Of a DNA stretch of 17,842 nucleotides, positions 8,018 to 14,643 are shown in pieces (within the stretch, counting starts at the first letter, position 1; the number at the start of each line of letters is the position of its first letter). Under the pieces are notes generated by a model that saw only the letters and a list, made by a program, of their open reading frames with translations, made no database searches and was not told the DNA's origin. Source of the DNA: JBOGWY01 sp050694015. Its GTDB lineage: Bacteria > Actinomycetota > CADDZG01 > WHSQ01. Position numbers and translations under genes: made by a program. The stretch covers positions 1-17,842 of the forward strand of contig JBOGWY010000245.1 in assembly GCA_050694015.1 (NCBI GenBank), read 5' to 3'.

Positions 8018-9937
8018 CTACAAGCTCCGGTAGAGATCGAGGTGTCGCAGCGCGACGTCCGGCCACGACCTGTCGCGACCCATCGCGTCGCAGCTCTGCT
8101 TCAGCTCGGCCAGGGCCTCCCGCGACCCCGCCAGGTCCTCGAGCCGGCGCGATAGGGACTCTGGTTCCAGCGGTGCGATCGTCGACGGCGGAGCATCGAC
8201 GCAGCGACCGAGCTCCCCCGATACGAGGAACGGGGTGCCGTGCGCCAGCGCCAACGCCAGAGCTCCGCTGCTCGCATGAGGTTTCGGATACGGGAACAGC
8301 GCGAGGTCTGCGGCCGAGAACATCGCCGCGACATCCTGATCCGGAACGAAGCCGTGGAACGCGGCCGCGTGGCCCCATCGTTCGACGAGGTCCGCGGCAT
8401 ACGGATCTCTTCCCGCGAGCCGGGGATGCTCGCCCCCCGCCACCACGAGGTGGACATCTCGTCCGGCGAGATGCGCGGCTTCGAGTGCGAACTCGAGTCC
8501 CTTGTAGGGAGCGATGAATCCGAAACACAAGACGGTGAAGCGGTCGTCCCATCCCAGCTGCGCCCGAGCGACCGATCGATCGGTCGGCGACGCGATCTGG
8601 ATGCCGTGGGGCACGACGACCGAACCGGGGATGATCTCTTGGAAGTGGCGCTCGTGCACGATCACGGCATCGCTCAAGCGATTCAACGACGTCTGCACCC
8701 CCGACAGAGCTGCGCGTGCCGCCCGTGCCGGCACGCGCGTTCGGTGCATCCGAACGAACGCCGCGTCGATCGACGACGGATCGATCACCTGATGCATCGT
8801 CACGACCCGCCGTGCACCGGCGCGCTTCAGGTGGGCCATCGCCGGCGCGAAACTCGCCGCGGACGACGCGCCGCCGTATAGGAACAGCTCGTGCTGGAGG
8901 TGGACGACGGGTGCGCCGGTCCGAACCGCCGCGCGCGCGGCATCGGAGAGCGCTCGGGGGCCGAGTCTAAAAGGGCGCGTAACCCGTATGCCTTCGTCGT
9001 AAGCGACCGCCGGGGCGCCCGCCTCCTGGGGCGCGATCACTTCGACGTTGGCACCCTTCTCCGACAGGTGCTGCGTTAGATCGCGCGCGTATGTGGCGAC
9101 CCCGCTCGATCCCGAATGACGCCCCGGCAGCGGATACGGCGAGATGAGGGCGACGTCTGCCCCGCGCCGCGGTGATCCGATGGTGCTCCGGCCGTTGGAC
9201 GACTTGAAGTCACGCGACCGCCCGTTGCCGGGGCTGCCGGGGGGGAGAACCTTGTGGTGGATCCACAGTCTCAGCGCGGATGCCGCCATCCTGCGGGCGT
9301 CGCCCACCGGATGAACGCGAGATCCCTCCTGGTCGATCCAGATCGTCGGAACCTCGACGATCCGGTATCCAAGCATCTTCGCCACGACCAATAGGTCGAC
9401 GTCGAACAAGAAATCGCGCGACGAGAGGTAGGGCAGGATGCGCTCGACGACATCGCGATGGAGGACCTTCGCGCCGCACTGCGTGTCGGTGTATGGAAGG
9501 CGGAACAGGCGCCTTATGCCGAACGCGAATCCGGCGCTCGCGAGCCGTCGCGCCAACGGACGGACCGGCACTATCGCTGCCGGATGACGTCGTGACGCGA
9601 TCGCTCCATCGACTTCGTTGACGGACTCGACCAACCGCAGCAGCTCGCGCGGAGAGGTCGCGCGATCCGCGTCGACGAAGGCGACCAGATCACCGGTGCA
9701 GCGCCGGAAGGTCTCCATCAGGACACCGCCCTTGCCCAGCTTCGGGAAGTCCAGCAACTCGACCCGCTTGTCCTCGAAGGCGTGCCTTCGAACGACGTCT
9801 CCGGTCGAGTCCACCGTTCCGTCGAGCGCGACCAGGAAACGAACTTCCGGATCGGAGATGGCATCGCGGTAAGAAGCCAGGGTCGGACCGATCCGAGCTT
9901 CTTCGTTATGGGCCGGGATAACGATGTCCAGGCGCAC
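8018..9937 (-). CDS. ALG5/DPM1-like GT2 fused to GT4 glycosyltransferase
   Basis: This 639-aa protein joins two soluble transferases. Residues 1 to about 232 form a GT2 domain like dolichyl-phosphate glucosyl/mannosyltransferases: DIVIPAHNEE at 4-13, DADRATSPREL (89-99), TDTQCGAKVL (150-159) and FLFDVDLLV. A Ser/Gly/Arg-rich linker (about 233-260) leads to a GT-B, GT4-type domain with LISPYPLP, a G-rich SGSSGVATYARDL, VVVPHGI (440-446) and GFIAPYKGLEFALEA (473-487). The usual GT4 EX7E glutamates are not visible: the matching stretch reads ASSGALALALAHGTP. By family, the first half would make a polyprenyl-phosphate sugar, a donor the downstream GT39 domain could use. AGGAGG supports the GTG at 9937; an earlier GTG at 9943 overlaps the Shine-Dalgarno sequence. 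This is the first gene of the operon. Confidence 0.88.
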   Translation of the reverse strand: MRLDIVIPAHNEEARIGPTLASYRDAISDPEVRFLVALDGTVDSTGDVVRRHAFEDKRVELLDFPKLGKGGVLMETFRRCTGDLVAFVDADRATSPRELLRLVESVNEVDGAIASRRHPAAIVPVRPLARRLASAGFAFGIRRLFRLPYTDTQCGAKVLHRDVVERILPYLSSRDFLFDVDLLVVAKMLGYRIVEVPTIWIDQEGSRVHPVGDARRMAASALRLWIHHKVLPPGSPGNGRSRDFKSSNGRSTIGSPRRGADVALISPYPLPGRHSGSSGVATYARDLTQHLSEKGANVEVIAPQEAGAPAVAYDEGIRVTRPFRLGPRALSDAARAAVRTGAPVVHLQHELFLYGGASSAASFAPAMAHLKRAGARRVVTMHQVIDPSSIDAAFVRMHRTRVPARAARAALSGVQTSLNRLSDAVIVHERHFQEIIPGSVVVPHGIQIASPTDRSVARAQLGWDDRFTVLCFGFIAPYKGLEFALEAAHLAGRDVHLVVAGGEHPRLAGRDPYAADLVERWGHAAAFHGFVPDQDVAAMFSAADLALFPYPKPHASSGALALALAHGTPFLVSGELGRCVDAPPSTIAPLEPESLSRRLEDLAGSREALAELKQSCDAMGRDRSWPDVALRHLDLYRSL

Positions 9938-9942
9938 ATTCA

Positions 9943-9948
9943 CCTCCT
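9943..9948 (-). promoter_or_regulatory. Ribosome binding site of the first glycan-operon gene
   Basis: A perfect AGGAGG on the minus strand lies 5 nt before GTG at 9937. The in-frame GTG at 9943 shares its first base with the last G of this motif and so is an unlikely start. The coding change is only two residues. Confidence 0.6.
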
Positions 9949-9983
9949 ACGATTCCTCATCACGGATGGAAAAACTGGGGGAC

Positions 9984-9999
9984 TGTGACTGGCGTCACG
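9984..9999. promoter_or_regulatory. CRP/GlxR-like palindromic operator candidate
   Basis: The sequence reads TGTGA-N6-TCACG, one base from the CRP-family consensus TGTGA-N6-TCACA, which GlxR-type actinobacterial regulators also use. The inner GTGAC/GTCAC arms are perfect. It lies about 47 nt upstream of the start of the glycan operon, a plausible place for control. A single match of this length can occur by chance. Confidence 0.35.
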
Positions 10000-10206
10000 A
10001 CGATTGCCAACGCCCGTGATCCGGGCGGGCTATCCAGCAGAACGTCGAGCGGTCGACGATCGCCGCGCACCGTACCCGCGCGCGAACGCGCCGGTGTAGA
10101 TCACCGCCTTGACTCGACGGCCAGCGCGCTCTTTACCCATAAACGAAAACTTGAACGACAGAGGAACGGGTTGCGCGAAAGTTTTTAATGCAAATGTCTT
10201 CCATCA

Positions 10207-10239
10207 GCGCGCTACGCGCGTGATACATCGCGCTATGTA
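10207..10239. other. Pair of adjacent small hairpins in AT-richer intergenic DNA
   Basis: Two short inverted repeats lie back to back: GCGCG-cta-CGCGC (10207-10219) and TACAT-N6-ATGTA (10224-10239). Neither is followed by a T-run, so they do not look like terminators. They could be operator half-sites or RNA structure, or chance. Confidence 0.3.
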
Positions 10240-10351
10240 CTCGATCGTTCTGTTTCACGCGAGTGAATTACCCGCCTGGAAAAACAAACCGGCAAGCAAA
10301 CGAAGGAATCGTTAGCTCGCACCCAGAAGGGTCTGTGATCAGCTCGTCCTA

Positions 10352-10378
10352 GGAACAGTCGCCGATGCAACTGCCGTG
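10352..10378 (+). promoter_or_regulatory. Possible ECF-sigma-type promoter for the secreted peptide gene
   Basis: GGAAC (10352-10356) is followed after 18 nt by CGTG (10375-10378). This resembles GGAAC ... CGT-type promoters of extracytoplasmic-function sigma factors. It would start RNA roughly 60-70 nt before the ATG at 10454. The -10 element is degenerate, so this is tentative. Confidence 0.2.
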
Positions 10379-10453
10379 CATCGATCACGACTGCAGCGAA
10401 CGGTCGGCATCGTGTCTGCCCTCGGGCGGGGAAACGATGGAAGGAGGGTCTCG

Positions 10454-10615
10454 ATGCGACGTCGATTCGTCGTAGCGCTTGTGATGAGCGTGGCCGCCAC
10501 GGTCGGGCTCGTGGGCTTCACCGCGACGCCCGCGTCTGCCTACTGCATCGACACCGGCATCCCGGGTGCAGAGTGCGTGTGGGTGTGCCCACCGGGCTTT
10601 ACCTGCCCGATGTAA
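10454..10615 (+). CDS. Small secreted four-cysteine peptide precursor (53 aa)
   Basis: The ATG at 10454 is preceded by a strong GGAAGGAGGG. The precursor has MRRR, a hydrophobic core (about residues 5-22) and a signal peptidase I site after ATPASA, predicted near residue 29. The mature peptide would have only about 24 residues, with cysteines at 31, 41, 45 and 51 (C-X9-C-X3-C-X5-C), two prolines next to Cys45 and an end of TCPM. This could form two disulfides outside the cell. I do not recognise a family. It could be a signalling peptide, a small antimicrobial or a surface component; nothing nearby is a dedicated exporter or modifier. A longer in-frame reading from 10376 is Arg-rich and less likely to be translated. 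It is divergent from the glycan operon. Confidence 0.65.
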   Translation: MRRRFVVALVMSVAATVGLVGFTATPASAYCIDTGIPGAECVWVCPPGFTCPM

Positions 10616-10635
10616 GAGAGCTGGACTTTAGGTGC

Positions 10636-10653
10636 CGGCTCTAGTCGGAGCCG
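10636..10653 (+). terminator. Hairpin after the secreted peptide gene, weak terminator candidate
   Basis: CGGCTC-N6-GAGCCG forms a perfect 6-bp stem 20 nt after the stop codon. Only TTGG follows rather than a T-run, so intrinsic termination would be weak. It may instead be a stabilising or processing structure between the two secreted-protein genes. Confidence 0.3.
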
Positions 10654-10776
10654 TTGGATCACGTCAACCTGATACGGGCCCGATCCGGGTTACCCCTCCG
10701 GTGCTGCAGGAGTATCAATAAGTGAAAGCGATCGTTCGCGCTCCGACAAAGAACCTCGCACCAGGAGGGGGCAGGG

Positions 10777-11247
10777 GTGGCAAAGACACTCTTCGTCATG
10801 GCGCTCGTCGGCGGGCTTTTCATCGGCGCTATTTCCCCCGCGCTGGGCGAGAAAACTCGAAAAACGAAGAAGGAACGACGCGTCCAGCGTGTGGAAGAGG
10901 CCGCGTACACGGCACCGGCCGCGGCCGTCACCGGCGCAGGTCTCTTTGTCGGTGCCTGTCATCATGAGGAACATGTCGGTTGCGTCGCTTTTCCGATCAA
11001 GAGCCACCTTGAACTCTTCGTTTCGATCGAGGTGGCAGACGAGTCCGGGTTGCCAGTGCACGCAGTCATGCTTCATCCCCAAACCAGGGAAACAGTCGCC
11101 GAATTCTGCGGTGAGACCGAAAAGGCGATTCCAATCGCCGTGATCAGCGAAGTAGATATCTGGCTGCTCGCCGGGGCTTGTCCTGGGGGGACACCGAGCG
11201 TGGTGACGACTGGGTCGGTAACCGCGACGTTTTCCAATCTTCCCTAA
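10777..11247 (+). CDS. Secreted protein of unknown function (156 aa)
   Basis: The GTG start at 10777 follows an AGGAGGGGGCAGGG purine-rich ribosome binding site. Residues 1-24 (MAKTLFVMALVGGLFIGAIS then PALG) form a signal peptide, probably cleaved before EKTRK. A short basic stretch (about 25-36) comes next, then a beta-rich domain of about 110 residues with cysteines at 61, 69, 111 and 135, which may pair as disulfides. The C-terminus TTGSVTATFSNLP recalls small secreted actinobacterial proteins I have seen that end in a similar TG.VTATFSN strand; this is from memory, not a search. No catalytic motif is visible. It follows the four-cysteine peptide gene by 161 nt with its own ribosome binding site, so the two may be co-expressed but need not be. 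Function is unknown. Confidence 0.75.
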   Translation: MAKTLFVMALVGGLFIGAISPALGEKTRKTKKERRVQRVEEAAYTAPAAAVTGAGLFVGACHHEEHVGCVAFPIKSHLELFVSIEVADESGLPVHAVMLHPQTRETVAEFCGETEKAIPIAVISEVDIWLLAGACPGGTPSVVTTGSVTATFSNLP

Positions 11248-11532
11248 CGATGGTCGTCGTGATACCGGGCCGGCACGCGAGGGTGCGCTGTGGTGGACCA
11301 GAGGAGACTCGAACTCCTGACCTCACCCGTGCGAGCCGTGCGAAGCCGATTTACGGAGACTCACTGCCGTGCACGTTCATGACCATCAAGGCAGGTCACA
11401 CCGCGTTTCCAATCCACGGCTACTTCCGCGGACACCCACCCATTTCCGTTGGTGATGTTGGGAGTGCCTTGGGAGCCCCGAGCAGCCCACACCGCTTCGG
11501 TGCTCGCGTCGCTGGCAACGAATCCTTTGCAA
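11248..11532. other. Intergenic region holding the left islet boundary
   Basis: This 285-nt gap separates convergent genes: the secreted protein on plus and the flavin oxidase on minus. It contains the tRNA-Ala 3' fragment at 11293-11342 and a short hairpin, CACCG-ctt-CGGTG, at 11490-11502 with no T-run. I looked for remnants of an integrase C-terminus in all frames and saw none. Confidence 0.6.
11293..11342 (-). repeat. Truncated tRNA-Ala copy, att-like direct repeat (distal end)
   Basis: This 50-bp stretch matches 14678-14727 at 47 positions. The first 43 bp have one mismatch, at 11308. On the minus strand it covers tRNA-Ala from the 5' anticodon stem to the discriminator base, including the CTCGCAC anticodon loop, T-stem and acceptor 3' arm. 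The remaining 5' half of a tRNA is missing, and two changes (11336-11337) break the anticodon stem, so it is not a working tRNA. It has the same orientation as the intact tRNA and lies on its 3' side. This is the arrangement left when a tyrosine-recombinase element inserts into a tRNA 3' end. Confidence 0.75.
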
Positions 11533-12942
11533 TCACCCCATCTTGTTGCTCGGCGGGATGTTGGCGTTCATCCGGAACACGTTCTGTGGATCCAACCGGT
11601 CTTTCAGAGCGGTCAGCCGTCCCAGACGATCGCCGTATGCCGTCTCCACCCCGGCGGCGCCCTCGTCGGATAGGAAGTTGGTGTAAACCCCTGTCGCGTG
11701 CGGCTGTAGCGCGGCCCATGCATCGCGTGCCCACGCTCTGTGCGCGTCGGCATCGGCGTTGCCCGGAGGCCACGCCGCCGTCACATTGAGATCGAACCCC
11801 GTCCGGCGCTCTCCGACCGCCGTCGCGTGGGGATCGACTCTGGTGACCGCACCGCCCACGGCCCACCCGTTCATCTGCCAGAACGGAGCCGTAGCGGATG
11901 CAGCGCGGGTCATGATGACCTCGATCACGGAGTCGCTGATCTGCGGGAGATGGTGGGATTTCCAATAGTAGTGGCGACCATGCGGCGCGCCGGCGTCGAG
12001 CATCGACTGGATGAAGGAATAAGGCAGTGGTCGGATCGCATCCGCGAACGGCGTGCCGACCGCGCGCAGCGGTGCGATCACTTTCTCGCCCTCCGCGACG
12101 TCTCCGGACCACACGAGGATCAACGCCACCATCGGCTTGCCGATCCGATCCAGCGGGACGAAGGGAGCCGGAGGCGCCAGTGTGATCGCCGGGCTGATCC
12201 CGAGTTCGTCGGGTGCATCCGCGGCCATATCGTTCATCGCCTTGAGCACCGCGGGTGCCTCCTCCAGCGGCCACGCGATCGGTCCCCCCAGCACCATCGG
12301 TCCCACCGGATGCAGGCGGTACTCGAAGGCGGTAGCTATACCGAAGTTGCCGCCGCCTCCCCGCAAACCCCAAAAGAGCTCAGGCTCGGTCTCGTCGTCC
12401 ACGTGAAGAGCCTCGCCCTCGGCCGTGACTAGATCCACCGACAGGAGGTTGTCCACCGTCAATCCGTGTTTGCGCATCAGATGACCAAGGCCTCCCCCCA
12501 GCGTGAGTCCCGCGATCCCCGTGTGGCTGATCACTCCACCCGTCGTCGCCAGCCCATGAGGTTGGGTCGCCTTATCGAGATCGGACCACAGGAGTCCCCC
12601 TGCGGCGCGTGCCGTCCGCGCCTGAGGATCGACGCGCACCGCCTTCATCAGCGAGAGATCGATCATCAACCCGTCGTCGCACACGGCATGGCCCGCGACC
12701 GCATGACCGCCGCCCTTCACGGATACCAGTAGGTCTTGCTCTCGTGCGAAGCGGACCGCGGCAGCAATGTCATCGGCTCCTACACAGCGCGCGATCAAGG
12801 CGGGGTGCCGGTCGATCGCTCCGTTCCAGATCCGGCGCGCCTCGTCGTATCCCTCCTCCCCCGGTCGCAGCAGCGCTCCGCGGAAGCCCGATCGCAAGAT
12901 CTCGAGTGCACTTGGAGACACCGGGGCCATGTCGGCTTTCAT
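11533..12942 (-). CDS. FAD-linked oxidase, berberine-bridge-enzyme type
   Basis: This 469-aa oxidoreductase combines a FAD_binding_4 (PCMH) domain (about residues 48-215) with a C-terminal BBE domain (about 420-465; YGDRLGRLTALKDRLDPQN then VFRMNANIPP). KGGGHAVAG at 76-84 supplies His80, the usual site of the 8-alpha-histidyl FAD bond. The position where bicovalent members have Cys reads ISHTG (138-142), with no Cys, so flavin would be held by one covalent bond. LTLGGGLG (146-153) completes the FAD loop. Such enzymes oxidise alcohols, sugars or natural products, using O2 or another acceptor; the substrate here is unknown. There is no signal peptide, so it is probably cytoplasmic. ATG at 12942 overlaps the TGA of the NmrA-like gene (ATGA), with GAGGG 6 nt ahead, so the two are translationally coupled. 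Confidence 0.92.
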   Translation of the reverse strand: MKADMAPVSPSALEILRSGFRGALLRPGEEGYDEARRIWNGAIDRHPALIARCVGADDIAAAVRFAREQDLLVSVKGGGHAVAGHAVCDDGLMIDLSLMKAVRVDPQARTARAAGGLLWSDLDKATQPHGLATTGGVISHTGIAGLTLGGGLGHLMRKHGLTVDNLLSVDLVTAEGEALHVDDETEPELFWGLRGGGGNFGIATAFEYRLHPVGPMVLGGPIAWPLEEAPAVLKAMNDMAADAPDELGISPAITLAPPAPFVPLDRIGKPMVALILVWSGDVAEGEKVIAPLRAVGTPFADAIRPLPYSFIQSMLDAGAPHGRHYYWKSHHLPQISDSVIEVIMTRAASATAPFWQMNGWAVGGAVTRVDPHATAVGERRTGFDLNVTAAWPPGNADADAHRAWARDAWAALQPHATGVYTNFLSDEGAAGVETAYGDRLGRLTALKDRLDPQNVFRMNANIPPSNKMG

Positions 12943-13841
12943 CGTGCGCCCTCGCTCTGCAGGTCGTCGTCAGATAGAGCCACATCGAGGAACTCGGACA
13001 ACGTCGTCGCGGTAGTTACGGCCGCGGCGCGATCCACCCCCTCGAAATAGATGCCCGCGTTGAGGGCCATCTGCATCTCAACGATGAGACCCGCGACCTG
13101 TTCGGACATCCCAGCCTGCGTCAGCGCGGCAACCACCTGTTCCGGCGGGAACGGCACGTAGTCCAAGTCTGGATGCCCGATGCGCGCACCTATCTCGCGG
13201 GTCGCCTCAGGCATCGTGACCACCTCCGGACCAAGCAAGACCCTCACCGAACGCCCGGCGAAATCTCGGCCCCTCATTCGCTCGGCCACCTCACGCGCCA
13301 CGTCTGCCGTCGCGACCATGGGCACCTCTAGGTCGGGACGCACGGCGCTCCCGTTGACCCCGGCGGCTTGGATGAGCGGCAACGCGGCCAGAAGGTAGTC
13401 CATGTAGAACGCCGGCCGCAGCAGCAACAGGTTCGCGGCTTCGAGCCGATCCAGATGCCTCTCGAAGCCGTGCAGTCCGCCCGGCGGGCCGGGTGCATCG
13501 GCTTCGCCCGCGCCCACCCCGCTGAGCGCCACGATGTGGCTCACCCCCTCGAGCTCAAGAGCATCCGTAATCGATCGGCTCATGATCTCCCGATTCCCCA
13601 CGAAGTCCGGGTCCGCCACATTCTCCGGGAGCATGACGAACGCCGTGGAGGCTCCCGCGAACAGGGCCCGAAGGTCGTCCACATTTGTCGCCTCGCCCGT
13701 GACCACCTCGGCCCCGCGCGCGGCCAGCTCGGAGAGGTCTCGAGCGTGCTGAAGAACCCTTATCTCTTCTCCCGCTCTGAGGAGCAGATCGGCCACCTTT
13801 CCCCCTACGTTCCCCGCTGCACCCATGATCGCTAGCGCCAT
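12939..13841 (-). CDS. NmrA-like NAD(P)-binding protein (atypical SDR)
   Basis: This is a 300-aa Rossmann-fold protein. The nucleotide loop GAAGNVGG is at residues 7-14, directly after the first strand. FVMLPENVADPD, a central SHIVALSGVGAG, and a LLLLRPAFYMDYLL segment match the NmrA/NAD(P)H-azoreductase group of atypical short-chain dehydrogenases. Members bind NADP and act either as reductases (quinones, azo dyes) or as redox sensors. I chose ATG at 13841 because AGGAGG lies 5 nt upstream; two GTG codons just before it touch the Shine-Dalgarno. It is the first gene of a two-gene unit with the flavin oxidase and is divergent from an HxlR-type regulator, which commonly controls such redox genes. 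Whether it reduces a substrate or senses NADPH cannot be told from the sequence. Confidence 0.9.
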   Translation of the reverse strand: MALAIMGAAGNVGGKVADLLLRAGEEIRVLQHARDLSELAARGAEVVTGEATNVDDLRALFAGASTAFVMLPENVADPDFVGNREIMSRSITDALELEGVSHIVALSGVGAGEADAPGPPGGLHGFERHLDRLEAANLLLLRPAFYMDYLLAALPLIQAAGVNGSAVRPDLEVPMVATADVAREVAERMRGRDFAGRSVRVLLGPEVVTMPEATREIGARIGHPDLDYVPFPPEQVVAALTQAGMSEQVAGLIVEMQMALNAGIYFEGVDRAAAVTTATTLSEFLDVALSDDDLQSEGAR

Positions 13842-13846
13842 CACCA

Positions 13847-13852
13847 CCTCCT
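13847..13852 (-). promoter_or_regulatory. Ribosome binding site deciding the NmrA-like start
   Basis: AGGAGG on the minus strand sits 5 nt before ATG at 13841. In-frame GTG codons at 13847 and 13844 lie within or right next to it and are unlikely starts. Confidence 0.6.
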
Positions 13853-13871
13853 GGTCTATGGACTAGAGCGA

Positions 13872-13883
13872 CCCTAGCTAGGG
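13872..13883. promoter_or_regulatory. Perfect palindrome, candidate HxlR-type operator
   Basis: CCCTAGCTAGGG is a perfect 12-bp palindrome in the 108-nt gap between the divergent NmrA-like and HxlR-type genes. A second, looser pair, GTTCGG (13900-13905) and CCGAAC (13926-13931), lies next to it. HxlR-family proteins are dimers that usually bind inverted repeats in their own divergent promoter, so this is a reasonable site. No clear -35/-10 pair could be placed. Confidence 0.4.
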
Positions 13884-13949
13884 GAGCGCCCCGCGCCTAG
13901 TTCGGATCTCGAACTGGTACAGAACCCGAACCCCTGGCACGATTAGGGC

Positions 13950-14630
13950 GTGACGTCCAGGGACCAGTACTGCCCCATCTATCGATCGCTCGATCTCTTC
14001 GGCGACCGCTGGGGACTGCTGATCGTGAGAGAGATCCTCCGGGGCGTCACGCACTTCAACGAGCTGGAGAGGAGCCTCCCTGGAATCTCTCGATCCACGC
14101 TCGCGCAGCGACTTCGTCATCTCGAGAAGGAAGGGATCGTGTTGCGCGGCGTATTGCCGGAACAGCGCGGGACCGAGTACGAGCTGAGTCCTGCGGGTCT
14201 GGATCTGGTCGCTGTTCTCGAAGCGGTCAACAACTGGGGAGTTCGTTGGCTCATCCCCCAAACACGCCCTTCGGAGATGGATCCCGACGGCCTGATGCAG
14301 TGGATCGGGCGCCATGTGATCCTGGGGACACTCCCAGCGCGCCGCGTCGTGGTGCGGTTCGAGCTCAGGGGTCGGAACAAACGTCGCTTCTGGCTCGTGT
14401 TGCGGGCTGGGGAAGCATCTCTGTGCCCCGACCATCCAGGGTTCCCCGAAGATGTCTTCATCACGGCGAAGACGGCAGACGTCTACCAGCTGTTCGTCGG
14501 ACGCCTGAGCTTCCAAGACGCGCTCCGGCAAGGATCGATCTCGGCCGAAGGAGCTCCCGCGCTAATCCGCGCGTTGCCACGTTGGTTCCGCCTTCGCTCG
14601 TCCGGTCCGACGATCCCTCACCCGTCCTAA
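13950..14630 (+). CDS. HxlR-type transcriptional regulator with SCP2-like C-terminal domain
   Basis: This 226-aa protein is about twice the usual HxlR length. Residues 1 to about 100 are the winged helix-turn-helix: YCPIYRSLDLFGDRWGLLIV has the conserved N-terminal Cys (Cys8), followed by ILRGVTHFNELERSLPGIS and the wing GTEYELSPAG. Residues about 110-215 resemble an SCP2/sterol-carrier-like domain (VVVRFELRGRNKRRFWLVL, DVFITAKTADVYQLFVG, then a G.I...G segment), as seen in some actinobacterial HxlR proteins. That domain could bind a lipophilic ligand, though this is an inference. The start is GTG at 13950, with only a weak purine stretch (TTAGGG) ahead, so a short or leaderless transcript is possible. 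It probably regulates the divergent NmrA-oxidase pair and itself. Confidence 0.88.
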   Translation: MTSRDQYCPIYRSLDLFGDRWGLLIVREILRGVTHFNELERSLPGISRSTLAQRLRHLEKEGIVLRGVLPEQRGTEYELSPAGLDLVAVLEAVNNWGVRWLIPQTRPSEMDPDGLMQWIGRHVILGTLPARRVVVRFELRGRNKRRFWLVLRAGEASLCPDHPGFPEDVFITAKTADVYQLFVGRLSFQDALRQGSISAEGAPALIRALPRWFRLRSSGPTIPHPS

Positions 14631-14643
14631 ACCACGGCCAAAC

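Larger units (their letters stand above)
9944..10453. other. 510-nt intergenic region between the divergent glycan operon and secreted-peptide gene
   Basis: I see no convincing gene here: the short open frames are Arg-rich and lack ribosome binding sites. The stretch around 10140-10320 is clearly more AT-rich than its surroundings. It holds a CRP-like palindrome (9984-9999) and two adjacent hairpins: GCGCG/CGCGC with a 3-nt loop (10207-10219) and TACAT/ATGTA with a 6-nt loop (10224-10239). A possible ECF-type promoter lies near 10352-10378. It probably carries the promoters for both directions, but I cannot place a sigma-70 promoter for the minus-strand operon with confidence. Confidence 0.6.

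Noticed and set aside
9940..9960. Six-codon minicistron ATG...TGA before the first glycan-operon gene
   Set aside because: ATG AGG AAT CGT AGG AGG TGA can be read, but its last codons are the Shine-Dalgarno itself and no ribosome binding site precedes it; most likely chance.
10109..10315. Small plus-strand open frame in the intergenic region
   Set aside because: It has no ribosome binding site, a mixed composition with no signal or domain, and it crosses both intergenic hairpins.
11144..11326. Open frame on the minus strand reading MRSGVRVSSGPPQRT
   Set aside because: It is a translation of the tRNA-Ala 3' fragment and the tail of the secreted-protein gene; peptides of this kind are a known artefact at tRNA sequences.
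11343..11532. Possible integrase remnant next to the left att-like repeat
   Set aside because: I read all frames and saw no tyrosine-recombinase box (such as an HxxR or a final Tyr motif), so I do not claim one.
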